From Obelidium mucronatum (taxonomy: Eukaryota > Chytridiomycota > Chytridiomycetes > Chytridiales > Chytriomycetaceae): a DNA stretch of 64,000 nt. Under the pieces are notes generated by a model, which was given only the letters and a program-made list of their open reading frames with translations, was not told the origin of the DNA and ran no database searches. Position numbers and translations under genes: made by a program. The stretch's first letter is position 1. Each line of letters starts with the position of its first letter. The DNA is taken from assembly GCA_025765595.1 (NCBI GenBank), contig JAIVFH010000045.1, positions 62,001 to 126,000 on the forward strand, given 5' to 3'. Positions 11,830-23,105 of the stretch are shown piece by piece.

Positions 11830-12752
11830 TCACTGGGTTTTCTTCTGAACAGGTTGCCTCTTCCAAGAATTTGCCAACACTCCCTCCTGGCACCCTTGAA
11901 AGTACTTTTCAACATCTTGAAAACCTGTAGTACTCCAACTATAGATTTGATGCCTAGGGACCAATCTTGCATTGAACTTTGACATGTGTTTCCCAACATC
12001 GCTGTAAGAGAAGATGCAATCTTCCTTGTCAAAGTAGCTCGTGTACGTTTTTGGAAAGAGCTAGTATAATAAATAAAGGATTATTAAAAGAAATTGCTTG
12101 AAGTGATACTAAACTAAAAACTGACTCTTTGGAATTCCAAATCAGCAAAGAAGACTCCAACATAAGCCCGAAAGATTTCCACTGTATTTCCAAAGTTGGG
12201 GAATTCCTTTGACAGGGTTGCAGCAGCAAGAGTTTTGGTCATTGGTGGCTCTCGATCCTGAGTCAGGTAAGAAAAGCGGATACCAACTTCTTTCACTTGA
12301 CTAATGAACTTGTCTTGGGTGCCGGTGCGTCCTTCGGCTTTGGCAACAACTTCAGCAAAAGACGTGGGGACTTGGCGGCGTTGCTTGGAAGAGATAGAAT
12401 CTGGCTTTTCATACATTGATGTTACTGGAGAGTTAACCAACGGAGAAGATGCAAATGGATCAAAGATGGTTCCTAAATGAATACCAAAAGTAGTTACAGA
12501 GCTGTTTAAACAAAATGGTAACCTACCAGAATCAGTATAGGCAACATCAAAGTACTCTGGGCTTTGTGGATTAAAAACAATGTCCACCAAAACAGAGTCG
12601 TCAAAGATGTACTTGTTCTTGGTGAACCAACTAACACTGATCACCGACCTGCGAAAGTGGGTTGTGGCTGGATGGGCTTTGCAAAACTAATAATGTATTG
12701 ATTGTTAAAAATGCACAATAAAAATCTCACCTTTTGCCTTGTTTCCCTCCTT

Positions 12753-13060
12753 CATCCACCACTTCCTCATCATCCTCAACTTCATCTTCCTCCGCATCTA
12801 TGTTCTCCACACGACGCTTCTTTCTGTGTACAACTGGCAACACCACCTCAATTTCATCATCATCATCATCTTCAATCACCATACACGTCGCTTCGTTTTG
12901 GGATGAGCCTGCACTTCTTCTTCATCCACCACATCCTCATCATCCTCAACTTCATCTTCCTCCTCATCTATGTTCTCCACACGATGCTTCTTTCTGTGTA
13001 CAACTGGCTCCACCACCTCAATTTCATCATCATCATCTTCAATCACAATTGCTTGAACCT
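12753..13060 (-). repeat. Tandem 170-bp duplication in acidic region of gene X copy A
   Basis: CATCCACCAC...TCATCATCC...CTGTGTACAACTGGC...CAATTTCATCATCATC occurs at 12753 and again at 12923, a shift of 170 bp. On the minus strand it encodes acidic runs followed by a KKRR-like basic patch. 170 is not a multiple of three, so the duplication shifts the frame. Confidence 0.65.
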
Positions 13061-13990
13061 TCTTTCTTTGCTGGACTGGTACCTCCCGCTCCTCCTCTTC
13101 CCCCTCCTCCTTCTCCTGCCCCTCCTCCTCCTCCTCTTCTTCTTCAGCAACAAGCTTATTTTCTCCACCATCAACATCTCCAATCTCATCAGCTTCAGAC
13201 CCTTCAGGTGCATTGTCAAGTGGTGTTTACTCACTTTCTGAATCGTCAGCATCTGTCGACTTTCTGTGAGTTTCTGCCCAAGCCTTTAGGGTAGCCTTGA
13301 GTTTATCAATGCAGCAACTGCGGGAGATACCACCGTAGAAGCCTGGGATTTGAGAACAGACATTGACTTGGATAGAGCAGTCTTGGAGGCACCAGCAGAT
13401 CTTGGCTTGAGGACAGCTGTTCTTGGCACTGGCTTGGAACTGGAATCAGCTGCCTTGTCTGCTGTCTTGGGAGCTGGAGTTGCCTTGGGAGCTGGCATTG
13501 CCTTGGACACCTTTGGAAGCTGAAGTAGCCATGGGAACAGTAGTGGCCTTTGAACCAGAAGTGGCACTCTTTGGGGAACCAGATGGAGAAGCTGGAGTAG
13601 TATTTGTAGCAGTGTTGGGAACTGTATTGGCCTTGGGATCTGTAGTAGCCTTGGAAGCAGAACTGGTCAAAGTCTTGGGGGAAACAGATGGGAGTCCAGA
13701 AGCAGTCTTGCCAGCACCAGGAGTAGTCTTAGCAGAAGCAGGAGGAGCTGGAGAAGGATTAGCCTTTGAAGAACTTGGAGAAGTATGAGCAGGAATTGTG
13801 GAATTGGAAGAAGAACCAGCTTGCTTGGTTGGTGTTCCTATCACATAATTAGGGGGTGTCACTTGTTTGGGAAATTTTTCACGAAGAAATCGTGATTGCA
13901 TTTTGATTGGCTAGAGCAGTTTCACGAAGATTCGTTATCACGAAAATTCTCACAAAGTTTTTTCTTCCAGAAAACAATCACGAACTGAAC

Positions 13991-15112
13991 ATGCCGAAAG
14001 GACCAACCCCAACAAGGCCATTGGGGTCACAACCCAATGCACCACCTCCGCCACCCAGTGTCCAACAAAGTGTTCGAACAACAAAAAAGGCACCAACCTG
14101 TAGGTAACAGACACTATCTGTATTGGATTAACCATTTCATCAGCTGTTGTCGAGCAAAACTCAATTGGCAAAAGTCCCAAGCCTGCCTCCAAGACTCCAA
14201 AAAAGCACGTTGGAAAAGGATCAGTCGGAACGGAGGACTTGGCCAACAGAAGATAAACTGGAGTAAGGACGCTGTCGAACCGAAAGGCAAATCCAGCCAT
14301 GACATTTTAATTGATTGGTTGACCATAGAGGGTAATTACTCACAATAGAAAGGAGATACGGAAGGGGGGGTGACCAAAGAGACACTGTGCTCGGAGATTG
14401 TTTCTGAGATGATAACCCATGGGATCAAGCACAGGGACAACAACATGGTTCGCACAAAGATTAGAGATTTGGAGAAGTCCTTCAAGAGAGCGGTGGACTG
14501 GCGTGCAAATACTGGGCAGGGGATTCTGGACTCTTCCACAAAGACAGAAGCTGAAAAGGAAGCAGAGATCAAGCTATATTTGAAAAAGCTGTGTCCCTTC
14601 TACGAGGAACTTGAGCCGGTGATGGGGGAACGTGCATCAAGTCAGCCGTTTGCAACCAATGAAGATTCCGATGACCCGGATGAAGAGATTGGTGAAGAAG
14701 AGCGAAGTGATGGTGAAGAGCCTTCTAAAAAGGACAGCTCAAATGGAGTCATCTTGTCACCGACCGTTCCTCCATCAGCTAATGGATGGGTGGTGTCATT
14801 GGAAAGCACATCTTCGAAAGCAAGCGGTAAAAAATCCTCACGCCGACAGTTGTCAGGAGTGGAAGCATGGGAAATCATGGAAGATCGTAACCATGAGCTG
14901 GAGCAAGGAAGTTGCAATTAGAGGAGAATCGATTCAAGGCTGAACAAGAGGAGCGTGGTACCTTGAAGAGAAAGGTTGAAGCTGAGGCTGAGGAGGCAAG
15001 ATCGAACGCAAGACGTGCGAAATTATTGGCCCTGAGAGAAGAGATTGAATTGAGGAAGGAGCTTCAAAAGCAAGGATTATCAGATACCAAGATCGACGAA
15101 TTCCTGAAGTGA
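13991..15112 (+). pseudogene. PIF/Harbinger Myb/SANT-like accessory protein (frameshifted)
   Basis: ATG 13991 starts a P-rich N-terminus; a short intron with a GTAGGT donor follows at about 14101. The next exon gives INWSKDAVEPKGKSSHDIL and IDWLTIEGNY, the Myb/SANT-like DNA-binding domain found in proteins linked to Harbinger nucleases. A second small intron (about 14332-14348) leads to MTKETLCSEIVSEMI and MVRTKIRDLEKSFKRA. Acidic linker and a charged coiled-coil tail (ENRFKAEQEERGTLKRK) follow. The tail is one base out of frame near 14905, so this copy is probably defective. In this superfamily such proteins bind the inverted repeats and recruit the nuclease. Confidence 0.65.
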
Positions 15113-15151
15113 TAATAAATTCAAATAATCCACTTTATTTCTTCAAAATAA

Positions 15152-16215
15152 TTAACGCCTCCGTTTTCCTGCTTCTAATTCCAATGTCGTTGACTGCCTA
15201 ACCATCTCCATTAAAATTGATGCAAATATTGTGAATAATTGCACAAACTGTCTGCATGTTAATATAAAGCGCATGCTATTTGGTGCATTCAAAAGCTGCT
15301 GCATTGGTTTGAGTATTTGAAATAGACTTTTCAGCATTCCAATGCAATGCTCGGCTTTGATTCTTGCACGCGCAAGCATGGTATTAAACTTTTGCTCTCT
15401 TCGCGGCATCTGTCCTCCAATTCGCTTCTTGAATGCTGGTATTAATATTTGTTGGTGTATACGCAGAATCCCCAAGGATATATTGAGATTTGCTGAAGAA
15501 ATTGTCAGTGAATCTTCCAAAACGACTGTTGGAAAGCACTCGTTGATCATGTGCCGAGCCAGCCCACCCTGTATAGAAGTTTCACTGAAGAAATTGTCAG
15601 TGAATCTTCCAAAACGACTGTTGGAAAGCACTCGTTGATCATGTGCCGAGCCAGCCCACCCTGTATAGAAGTTTCACTGAAGAAATTGTCAGTGAATCTT
15701 CCAAAACGACTGTTGGAAAGCACTTGTTGATCGTGTGCCGAGCCAGCCCTCCCTGTATAGAAGTAAAGAATTCGTCCTTGATGGTCACAGATAACTTGCG
15801 CATTGACTGCATACGTCCCTTTCCGTGTATAAAAGTCTTCCCCACAATGCAACGGTTTTGTGTCCAGTGGGAATAGTGTCCCATCAACAAAGCCTACGCA
15901 ATTACGAAATCCGTATGCTTGCTGGATTGCAGCTGCATTACTTTCACGCTTCTGTGCATTAGGCCAGGAGAGGAACTGCGACTTCAATGACATTATGGCT
16001 GTGAATACTCTCCAAGTGAATAAAGAGAGGCTTCCGACTGACATGTTGTTAAAGCGGCTGAGTTTGTGATGTCCTGCACCATTTCCACTAAATCCAAGAC
16101 GATTGAGAACAATCAAAAGCTGAAGAGCAGATGGCGTTTGCGGTTTTTTCCCTTTGCTCTTAAATACGGAGTGATGCTTAATCAAGCCACAGCATTGCAT
16201 CCAACATTGCTCCAT
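15152..16215 (-). pseudogene. Harbinger-type DDE nuclease broken by a 92-bp triplication
   Basis: The frame from 16215 shows GFVDGTLFPL (first Asp) and GSAHDQQVL (second Asp). The C-terminal part in the frame at 15152-15450 shows ARIKAEHCIGMLK (Glu). These fit the DDE_Tnp_4 domain of PIF/Harbinger transposases. Between them a 92-bp unit is present three times in tandem (15495-15770), which shifts the reading frame and repeats the peptide SNSRFGRFTDNFFSE. The 5' end (16216-16480) lies in other frames. Not functional as it stands. Confidence 0.75.
15495..15770. repeat. Three tandem copies of a 92-bp unit inside the Harbinger nuclease gene
   Basis: GAAGAAATTGTCAGTGAATC starts at 15495, 15587 and 15679, with very similar sequence through the unit. 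92 is not a multiple of three, so each extra copy shifts the frame. Confidence 0.85.
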
Positions 16216-16808
16216 TTGGCTGATGATCGGCTTTATGAATGCGAGGTACAGAATAGCGGCTGGTTCGCAGGATGCAAATCAGACAGTGAAGTCTTCTCAA
16301 GCTTCTCTTACGGTTGTCATTGTGCAATCCCATTGACCGCTGGTGGAGGTATAGTTGTGAAAACTGTTCGAGATTGTATTCCAGTACCCGGATTGTTTGT
16401 TGGCGCTGGCTGGCTTGTGGCATTTGCAACAGATTGGTGTTTTCGTGACAGGGGGGTCTCAATTCTTCGATGATATCACAAATAAATTATCACGAAATCA
16501 TCTTTTCATGAAAAACAAGTGACGCCCCCTATTAAATAAAATATTTGTAATTCAATCAAAAAAATGAGACTATAAATACCCAAACCAATTGGATCATCAG
16601 ATCCGAAGAGTGGAAATGAAATTTTTGACTTGATAGCTCTTCTAGGCTTGTTTTCTGCAGCAGATTCACTATCAGACCTAACCTCATTAGCAGCCTGTTA
16701 ACAGTCTTGCGGCACGAGCAGTAGCCTTCTTGGCAATCTTGGTGGCATTGCTGTCAGCAGGAGTAGGAGCAAAAACAACATGGTACTTATTGTTTGAAAC
16801 TTTTCTAG

Positions 16809-17040
16809 CTAAAAGATTAAAATATAATAAAAAAGTGTTAGATATTGGAACATTAAAGAGTGGGAGGATGGCTGTAATTGTGCTCCTAATAGCGATCCAA
16901 ATTGTGCTCCTAATCGTGCTCCTAATAGCAATCCGAAGCGTGCTCCTAATCGTGATCCTAATCGTGCTCCGAATCATGCTCCGAATCGGACCGCGAATCG
17001 GAGACAAATCGCGCATCACCACAAAATGAATAAGACTCAC
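16809..17040 (-). repeat. Intron of gene X copy A containing the motif array
   Basis: Minus-strand donor GTGAGT after ATATATG and acceptor TTTTAG before CTAGAAAAGTTTC. The inside carries units such as CTCCTAATCGTG and CTCCGAATCATG. Same position and similar length as the intron at 25039-25265 in copy B. Confidence 0.65.
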
Positions 17041-17565
17041 CATATATGTATTTCGCCAGCGCCGTTATGCGTTCCTCATCATTTTCGGAACAATTTCCAT
17101 CTATATCCACGATCCCACTGAAGCAGAGGTCCTCCAGTCTTTGATCCACTTGTACACTTCTGCCTGGGATTTGTTCTTCACCCTAGGGATGTGGACTGTA
17201 CATTTAGTTATATCCAAAAACACCAGCTTCAATGTGTTGTTGGAGTTGATGTATCTGTTGTGGTTGGGAGTGGTGTGTCAGTGATCACCTGTCAAACACA
17301 AACAAATAAACCCAAACCTCAACATCTTGTCCAATGCCTCAGTGGCCTCCTCTACAAGCTCTTTAGGAGACCCTTTGGTTTCCATGACTCTTTGGTGCAG
17401 GTCAGGACAGAGTTCTTTGGTGACTTCTCGCAGATCACTCCACAAGATGAAGATGGTCTTCTTGTCATCCAAGGTCTTGTAAGGAGCCTGTTTCCACAAG
17501 CCATTCTTGATCTCATCAAAAGAGAACTGGATGGTCTCTGGCTGAGATCCTCCCATTCGTCCCGG

Positions 17566-20562
17566 TCGCTGTCGTCCTGGCTTGTTGTCCATTCCATCAT
17601 TCCTCCGTCTAGTGTACTTGGTGCCCTTGCTGTTTCTGTTGCTTGGTGAGTTTTTGTTGTTGCTGGTTTTCTAGACTGGTTGCGCCTATGTCTTCTTTGG
17701 TCTTTTCTCGGGCGTTTCTTCCTTGGTTTTGGGTTTGGTTTACTGCTGCTATCAGGGCTCCTTTTGGGGCTCGCTATTGGTTCTTCAGTTTCGATCCATT
17801 CTGTTTCTTGTGGTGAGGTGCTCTTGTAGGCCTCTCTCGCGGCTTTTGAGATTTCTATCATCCCAGGTCTGAGGATTTGTTTTCCGGTTTTGTGGTCGTA
17901 CCACATTTCAACGGCTCTTGCCCTTTTCTCATATTTGTTATGTGTATGGAATCCAAACTCGTCTGGGTTGCTGTCCATGCTTTGGTTGCAGACGAGGCAC
18001 CATTTTCCTGATATTCTTTTTTGCCGTTTAGTCGGGCTTTTCTCTGGGATTACTTCCGGTCCTGGGTTGTGTTGTGTTTCTAGCATTTCCTCTTCTGCTT
18101 CCTTCCTTTTCCAGTTTGCCCTTTTTGCTGATTTCTTAGTGGTCGCAGTAATTGTGGGTGTTTGTTCTAGTTCCCATTTGACTGTTTTGTCGCATCGCTT
18201 GTTCCACATTTCTCTGGCCGCTTTAGTCACGTTTTTCATTGCATTGATGATTATCGTTCTTGTTTTTTGGGCAGTTAGGCCGCATACGGTTGTGAGAATT
18301 TCTTTAAGTACTTCTGGGACCGCGATTTCTAATATAGCTTCAGCTCTTAGGTTGTTTACTTTTTTCTGCCATTTCCCCTTGTATTCTCCCTCGGGTTTTG
18401 TGTCCTTGAGGTGGTGTTGCTGTGGTCTGACCCATTTTGTGAGGTCCTTTGTCCATCCTTCTTTCTTTTCGTTGCCTCCTCCATTGTCACATCCACTTGC
18501 AACATCCTTGATGAAGTTGTTTAGGATTTCTGTCCTTTTTGCCTCAAATGCTTTGCATTTCATGATTTGGGAGTTTGTTTCCTCTTCTTGGTTGTCACAG
18601 CACCTGCAGTTACCGTTTGGGTATATGTGTGGGTACCTTTGTTTCTTTACTGACTGTGTTGGTCTAAGGTGGTGTAGTGCTTGTACATTGTATCTGATTG
18701 CGGCAGATTCCGCTGTGGATGTGTAGGGGGTTGTGGGTTTGCGGGCACAAGTTACTGTTGTTATTGTCATGTCAAGATCGATGTTGACAAGGTAGCCTTT
18801 GATGTGTCTAAATGAGTGTTGCTCTTGCCATCCCAGGTATGAGTGTATTTTGTTGATAGTCTTGAGGTTTTCCCATACTTGCCCCTCAATGAGGCTGTCT
18901 CCAGCTTTTGCCATGAATTGTATGAGAGATTGGGCTCCTGTTTTAAGGTTGATTACCTCTGCGGAGTTCCCCATGTTTGCATTCTTGTCTGTTATGTCAT
19001 TTCCTGTTTTGTCGTTTCCAGAGATTTTGGAGTGTCCTTCTACCTTGGTGAATTGGAAGAGCCTCCCTTCTTTACTATAGTCTTTTACAATTTGGGCCAT
19101 CATTCCCACTTGTAGCATGCCTGCTCTTCCCATAAGGTCTCTGGTGTTGATCTCTCTGTTGCTTTTTACTACGTCCTTGCCACGGCTGCGTTGTTGATCT
19201 TGATAATGGTGAGTCCTTTTTTTGCTCCTATCATCCCTGTGATTGCCCCCATGGCTTCTGGTAGTTTGGATGATGACCATCCAGTTACTTTTGCACACCA
19301 TTCTCGTCCTCTATTGGCCCCTTCAGTGCATATCCCCCCTGTTCCCATGCTGTTTGTGTGTCTAGAGCCGTCTGTGTATATTGTGTCTGGCTTTGGGTCT
19401 GGGTTATCCTCCATTACACATGTTCCTATTGCCTTAAGTAGATTTTGGGAACACAGGAGGTATGTTCCTGCTTTGTTTACATTTTCAATGTTTTCCTTTT
19501 CCAGTGGTGTCTTTTCCAGCTTTTTAAGCTCAGTTATGGGGATTCTGTTTGCAGTTTCCATTTCCGCCTCAGCCTCTCTTCTCATCATGTGTTCCTCTGC
19601 TTCTGTTTCTTCTGTTTCGTTTTTGTTAAGTCTTTGCCAGAAGTCTGTAATTGGTCGCTGAAAGGTTTCGGTTGCATATGGGTTTGGGCTGTTTACTTTT
19701 GCTCTTTCAAAAGGTGTTTGGTTTTCTTCACTCTGTCTTGTTTCCATATGTCTTAGTTCTTCGTACCACCCGTATGATCTGTTGTCTTTTCCTGATCAGG
19801 TCTTTTCTGTTCAGGAGTTTTCTGCCATCCCAGGAAGCTATTTGGTCAACAAACATGATGTTGTCTTTTTTGAGGTGTGGTCTGAATTTGTTGTATATAG
19901 CCCAGTTCCCAAGTGCTTCCCAGATTGTTGTGTTCCCTCCTTTAATTTTTCCAAAGGTTTCTGTTTGTCCATTATCTTGGTCTTTTGCCATTCTGCCCAG
20001 GAGTTGGCCCATGCTGTGTGTTCCCCTTTTAAGTGATGGTTGGAAGGGTTCTTGGAGGGGGCAATGGGGTAGTGCCAGGTCTTCTTGCAGGTTTAATAGC
20101 CTGATTTGAGTTATTCTGCCCAGCAGTGTGTTTTTGTTGAGGCTGATAAGGAGGTTGTTTACTTTGTCTGCCGTGTAGTGGAGGTTCCAGTTCTCCAGGC
20201 CATATAGTGTTGGGTTTTCTAGGAGTGAGGTGGGTGTGCTTTGGGCCAGCCTTGCCTTCTGTTTTACCATTTTGAGGCACTTTTTATACCACTTGTCCAC
20301 ACAGGCTTCGCTGACTGTCATGGTTTTCCAGATGTATTGTACTTTGGCAAGGAGTACTGTGTTTACTATGGTGAAGGCAGTGATTTCTGTTATCTCTTTC
20401 TTGGCGAGGAGGTTGCACACACTTGTGACAATTTGGGTGATGAGTTGCTTTGATTCTTTGTGTTGGTTGTCTGCTGAGAACCAGTTGCCGAGGACTCTCT
20501 CGCTGTTATTGTTATTGATGATGGTGATTTTGCTGCCGTCTGGCCATTTGAGGTGCTTGTGG
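17566..20562 (-). pseudogene. 5'-truncated LINE: RT connection region, RNase H and zinc knuckles
   Basis: Three overlapping minus-strand frames form one decayed protein. 19728-20591 resembles the post-RT thumb/connection of non-LTR elements (SERVLGNWFSADN; ENPTLYGLENWNLHY). 19169-19747 has the RNase H start (TIYTDGSRHTNSMGTGG, Asp) and LPEAMGAITG (Glu). 17352-19301 continues with TKVEGHSKISGN and a final Asp in DITDKNANMG, then a C..C-H-C knuckle (CRCCDNQEEETNSQIMKC) and a later CLVCNQ segment, with a basic tail. No RT palm motif remains: the 5' side is cut at 20562, typical of LINE truncation. The 3' side joins gene X at CCATCCAGTTCTC (about 17565). Confidence 0.7.
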
Positions 20563-21278
20563 TCAGCCCGGGGTCCGAGCGGCACGCGCAATTCGGGGTC
20601 CTATTCGGGCCCTATTCGGGGTCCGATTCGGACTCCTAATCGGATCCAAATCGGACTGAGAGCGATTCGGAGCCTATTTGGCCCCAATTGGAGCTCCAAT
20701 AGGAATTCTGATTGGAAAAAACGCGTTTTTTCATTGCTCCTAATCGGATTTTTTGCTCCTAATAGGAGCGCTACTAGCGTATTTCATTCCTAATAGCAAA
20801 CCAATTGGACCCATTAGGAGCCCTAATGGAGTCATTAGGAGCCCTAATTGGGAGTTTTCCCCCGATAATGACCCTTTGCACTGGTGAACATAAAAACAAC
20901 CAAGAACAAATTATTCCGCTGCATGATGCAGACTATAGCAACTTTACTGCAGAAATCTCTTCCATTGCAATATAAACTTTTAACATAATTATCAAATGAA
21001 AATTTTCTCAACTCTGCACTTGTACATTTTTCCATCCCCATTAAAATTTCATGGCAAATTTTTTTCCGGTCATCAATTTTTCACCCTGCATGTTTATTAA
21101 CAATTTTAATACGTGCCTGAGAGAGAAAATTTAAAATTTATCACACAAGCCTAACTTTGAATACTTGCCTTAACTGCACTATCTTAACTTATATAAATTC
21201 TTGAATGTATGCAAACATAACTACTTATTTTGTAGTAGCAAACATAGCTACTTATTTTGTAGTGAATAAATTCCTGAT
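20563..21278. mobile_element. MITE-like element M2, cut by pogo-like copy 2
   Basis: Starts CAGCCCGGGGTCCGAGCGGC, continues with CTAATCGGATCC and CTAATAGGAGCG units, and then an AT-rich body. The whole is a reverse-orientation match to the element at 53118-54351, including the ACGCGTTTTTTC and GCAGACTATAG segments. It ends at about 21278, where the family-1 pogo-like copy 2 begins, so the far end is missing. It has no coding capacity. Confidence 0.65.
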
Positions 21279-23105
21279 TGAGTGAAATTGCCAATCCAAC
21301 CAAAAAATTGCTAATCAGACCATGCTCCGAAAAAGTTCAAAACCAAATAAATCAACAGTCTTTATTCATAACGCCACCAAATTTTGCACACATCAAATGA
21401 AGATTCCAAAGTATACCAAGGCTCCAGCCCAGCAGAATAGCTCTGTGCGCAAGCAAGTTTTTGCCGATGTCACCAACTTGGTGAACAACAACCATTCCAT
21501 CAAGAAGGCATCCCAAACCGTCGCTGCAAACCTCAAGATCAATCAAGAGGCAGTTCGATCCATCTACAGACGCATGGACAAGAATGAGGGACATTCCCAC
21601 GGCAACCAGCGCTTCTCAGATGGCGAGGAACAAATGTTCACAGCCTTTCTTGAGGCAAGATTGATCTGCCACTGTCCAATGGCTCGCACAGACTTCATAG
21701 CATTGGTCACTGAGTACGATCATGCCAAGAATCCTGGTTCAACATGGTTGGCAAAGGCATGGTATCCCAAGTTCATCAAGCGCCATTCAGATCTAGTTCG
21801 CCTCTGAACTACAAAAGCTATAAGCAAGGCACGAACAGATCCGCTTACCAGAGAGGAGATTGCCAAATGGGTGGAGCAGTTTGAAGCCTGGATGGCGTCT
21901 GGCCGTTTTAGTTGGCCAAATCTGGTCAATGTTGACGAAATGCGCCTCAAGCTCGAAAACAGTTCTTCCAGCTCTCAGGCTCTGGTCAGCACTGCAGTCG
22001 CCCGTCCCAGCGAGATAACTGGCTCCAGAGGCAAGGTTGCCAGCTTCATTCCATTTGTGACAGCGTCAGGAGAGAGAGTTTTGGACATTCTTGTCCTTTC
22101 AACCAAATTCGGAAACCTCGAGATTCAAGATCCAGAGACCACAGCCAACGCCAGAGGCTCAGTACCATGCAAGATTGTGTTCAGTGAAACTGGTTTCTTG
22201 AGCGAGGAGCAATGGTTACCTGTTCTTTCGGAGTTTAAAGCTCGTTGGGAGATTTTGCACCCAGGTTTGACGCCTGTTCTTTTGCTGGACAACCTTGGCG
22301 TCCACAGGACCGCTGACACCCTTGACCACTGCCTCAAGCTTGGCATCAACGGCTTCTTCCTACCTGCAAACACTACACATTTCTTGCAGCCTCTGGATGA
22401 GGTGATTTTCGCGAATTTAAAGCGGACAATTGTACGCCTATTCCAACAGAAATGGAGCTTTCGGATCTGTAACCTTGCATCCCTCGGGGAAGAACTGGTT
22501 CCAATCACTCTGGAAGCTCGAAACTCAATTCAGCCTGAATGGATCCGATCTGCTTTCAAGTCTACGGGCATCTTTCCCTGGTCTAAAGAAAAAATCCTGG
22601 AAAATGCGTCACTCAACATTGGCGACCCTTCCACTCTTGCCAATGCCCGCAATCCTGAGGTCGCCAAGTTCCTCGAGGTCTTCAAGACTATGGGAACAGC
22701 TCCACCAGTGAAGAAAGTCGCAGCAAAGGGCGAATCAGTTATAAAGACCAACAGAGGTTATTCGTTTGAAGAACTCCACCAGGAACAGCAAGCAGCCGTT
22801 GAAGCCAAGGAATCAAAGCAAAAAGCGTCAAAAGAAAAGAAGGAGAATCGAAAGACACGTCAAGAGAGGGCGGGAGCAACCAAATTGGCTGCCAAAGATG
22901 CGAAAACCTGTCGCGGAGAAACAGAAAACCAACGCTGCACCAAGATCTGGCAATCAAGCGTGGCTTGGCTCAACTGCAGCATCTGTAATAAGTATCGCAT
23001 ATGCCCTGCACACAAGCGTGGGTGGCAGAACGCCTTTGATCAACATGTTTTGGGTCACAATGAGTGAGTGGAGGAACTGAAGTCTATCTTCTTTATTACT
23101 AATGA
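21279..23105 (+). mobile_element. pogo-like DNA transposon, family 1, copy 2 (right end missing)
   Basis: Left repeat TGAGTGAAATTGCCAATCC at 21279 matches copy 1. Homology to copy 1 ends after TTATTACTAATGACAA (about 23105). The right inverted repeat is absent and the sequence switches to the minus-strand cysteine-cluster transposase. So either a deletion or a rearrangement removed its 3' end. Confidence 0.7.
21322..23067 (+). pseudogene. pogo-like DDE_1 transposase with one in-frame stop
   Basis: Nearly identical to the transposase of copy 1 but on the plus strand. ATG 21322; helix-turn-helix region; TGA stop at 21805-21807 where copy 1 has CGA, then the frame resumes unchanged. DDE core: NVDE, LLLDNLGVH, FLQPLDE. 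Unlike copy 1, the C-terminus is complete: a K/R/E-rich stretch followed by a CxxC...CxxC-like segment (LNCSICNKYRICPAHK) ending at GHNE. With the single stop ignored, the protein would be about 581 residues. The Cys-rich tail also exists in the family-2 transposase (51716-52006). Confidence 0.8.

Larger units (their letters stand above)
13851..16530. mobile_element. PIF/Harbinger element 1, inserted in gene X copy A
   Basis: Ends are inverted repeats: the left starts AGGGGGTGTCACTTGTTTG (13851) and the right, in reverse, AGGGGGCGTCACTTGTTTT (16530). ATT flanks both sides (13848-13850 and 16531-16533) as a 3-bp target duplication. Inside are two convergent genes, a Myb/SANT-like protein (plus) and a Harbinger nuclease (minus), the usual two-gene layout of this superfamily. 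Confidence 0.85.
11830..17565 (-). pseudogene. Gene X copy A: conserved transposon accessory protein, interrupted
   Basis: Read on the minus strand: SFDEIKNGLWKQAPYKT and WSDLREVT (17278-17565); CFSGIVDIDGN (about 17100); an intron with a motif array (16809-17040); ARKVSNNK(Y)HVVFAPTP; then a PIF/Harbinger insertion (13851-16530). After that come a long P/A/S/K/T-rich linker (13286-13850), an acidic/basic stretch with tandem repeats (12700-13240), and the C-terminal domain (KQRRQVPTSFAEVVAKAEG; FRAYVGVFFADLEFQR; YTSYFDKEDCIFSY) ending at 11830. The same layout occurs in X copy B and, more distantly, in Y (43279-45889). Function unknown; probably a nuclear partner of the transposase. Stops and frameshifts occur in the linker. 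Confidence 0.6.

Noticed and set aside
12734..13294. Long plus-strand S/H/P-rich and L/I/F-rich open frames
   Set aside because: They are the antisense of the acidic, repeat-rich part of gene X copy A on the minus strand.
17890..19756. Long hydrophobic plus-strand frames over the LINE
   Set aside because: Antisense of the RNase H and zinc-knuckle coding frames on the minus strand, which carry the recognisable motifs.
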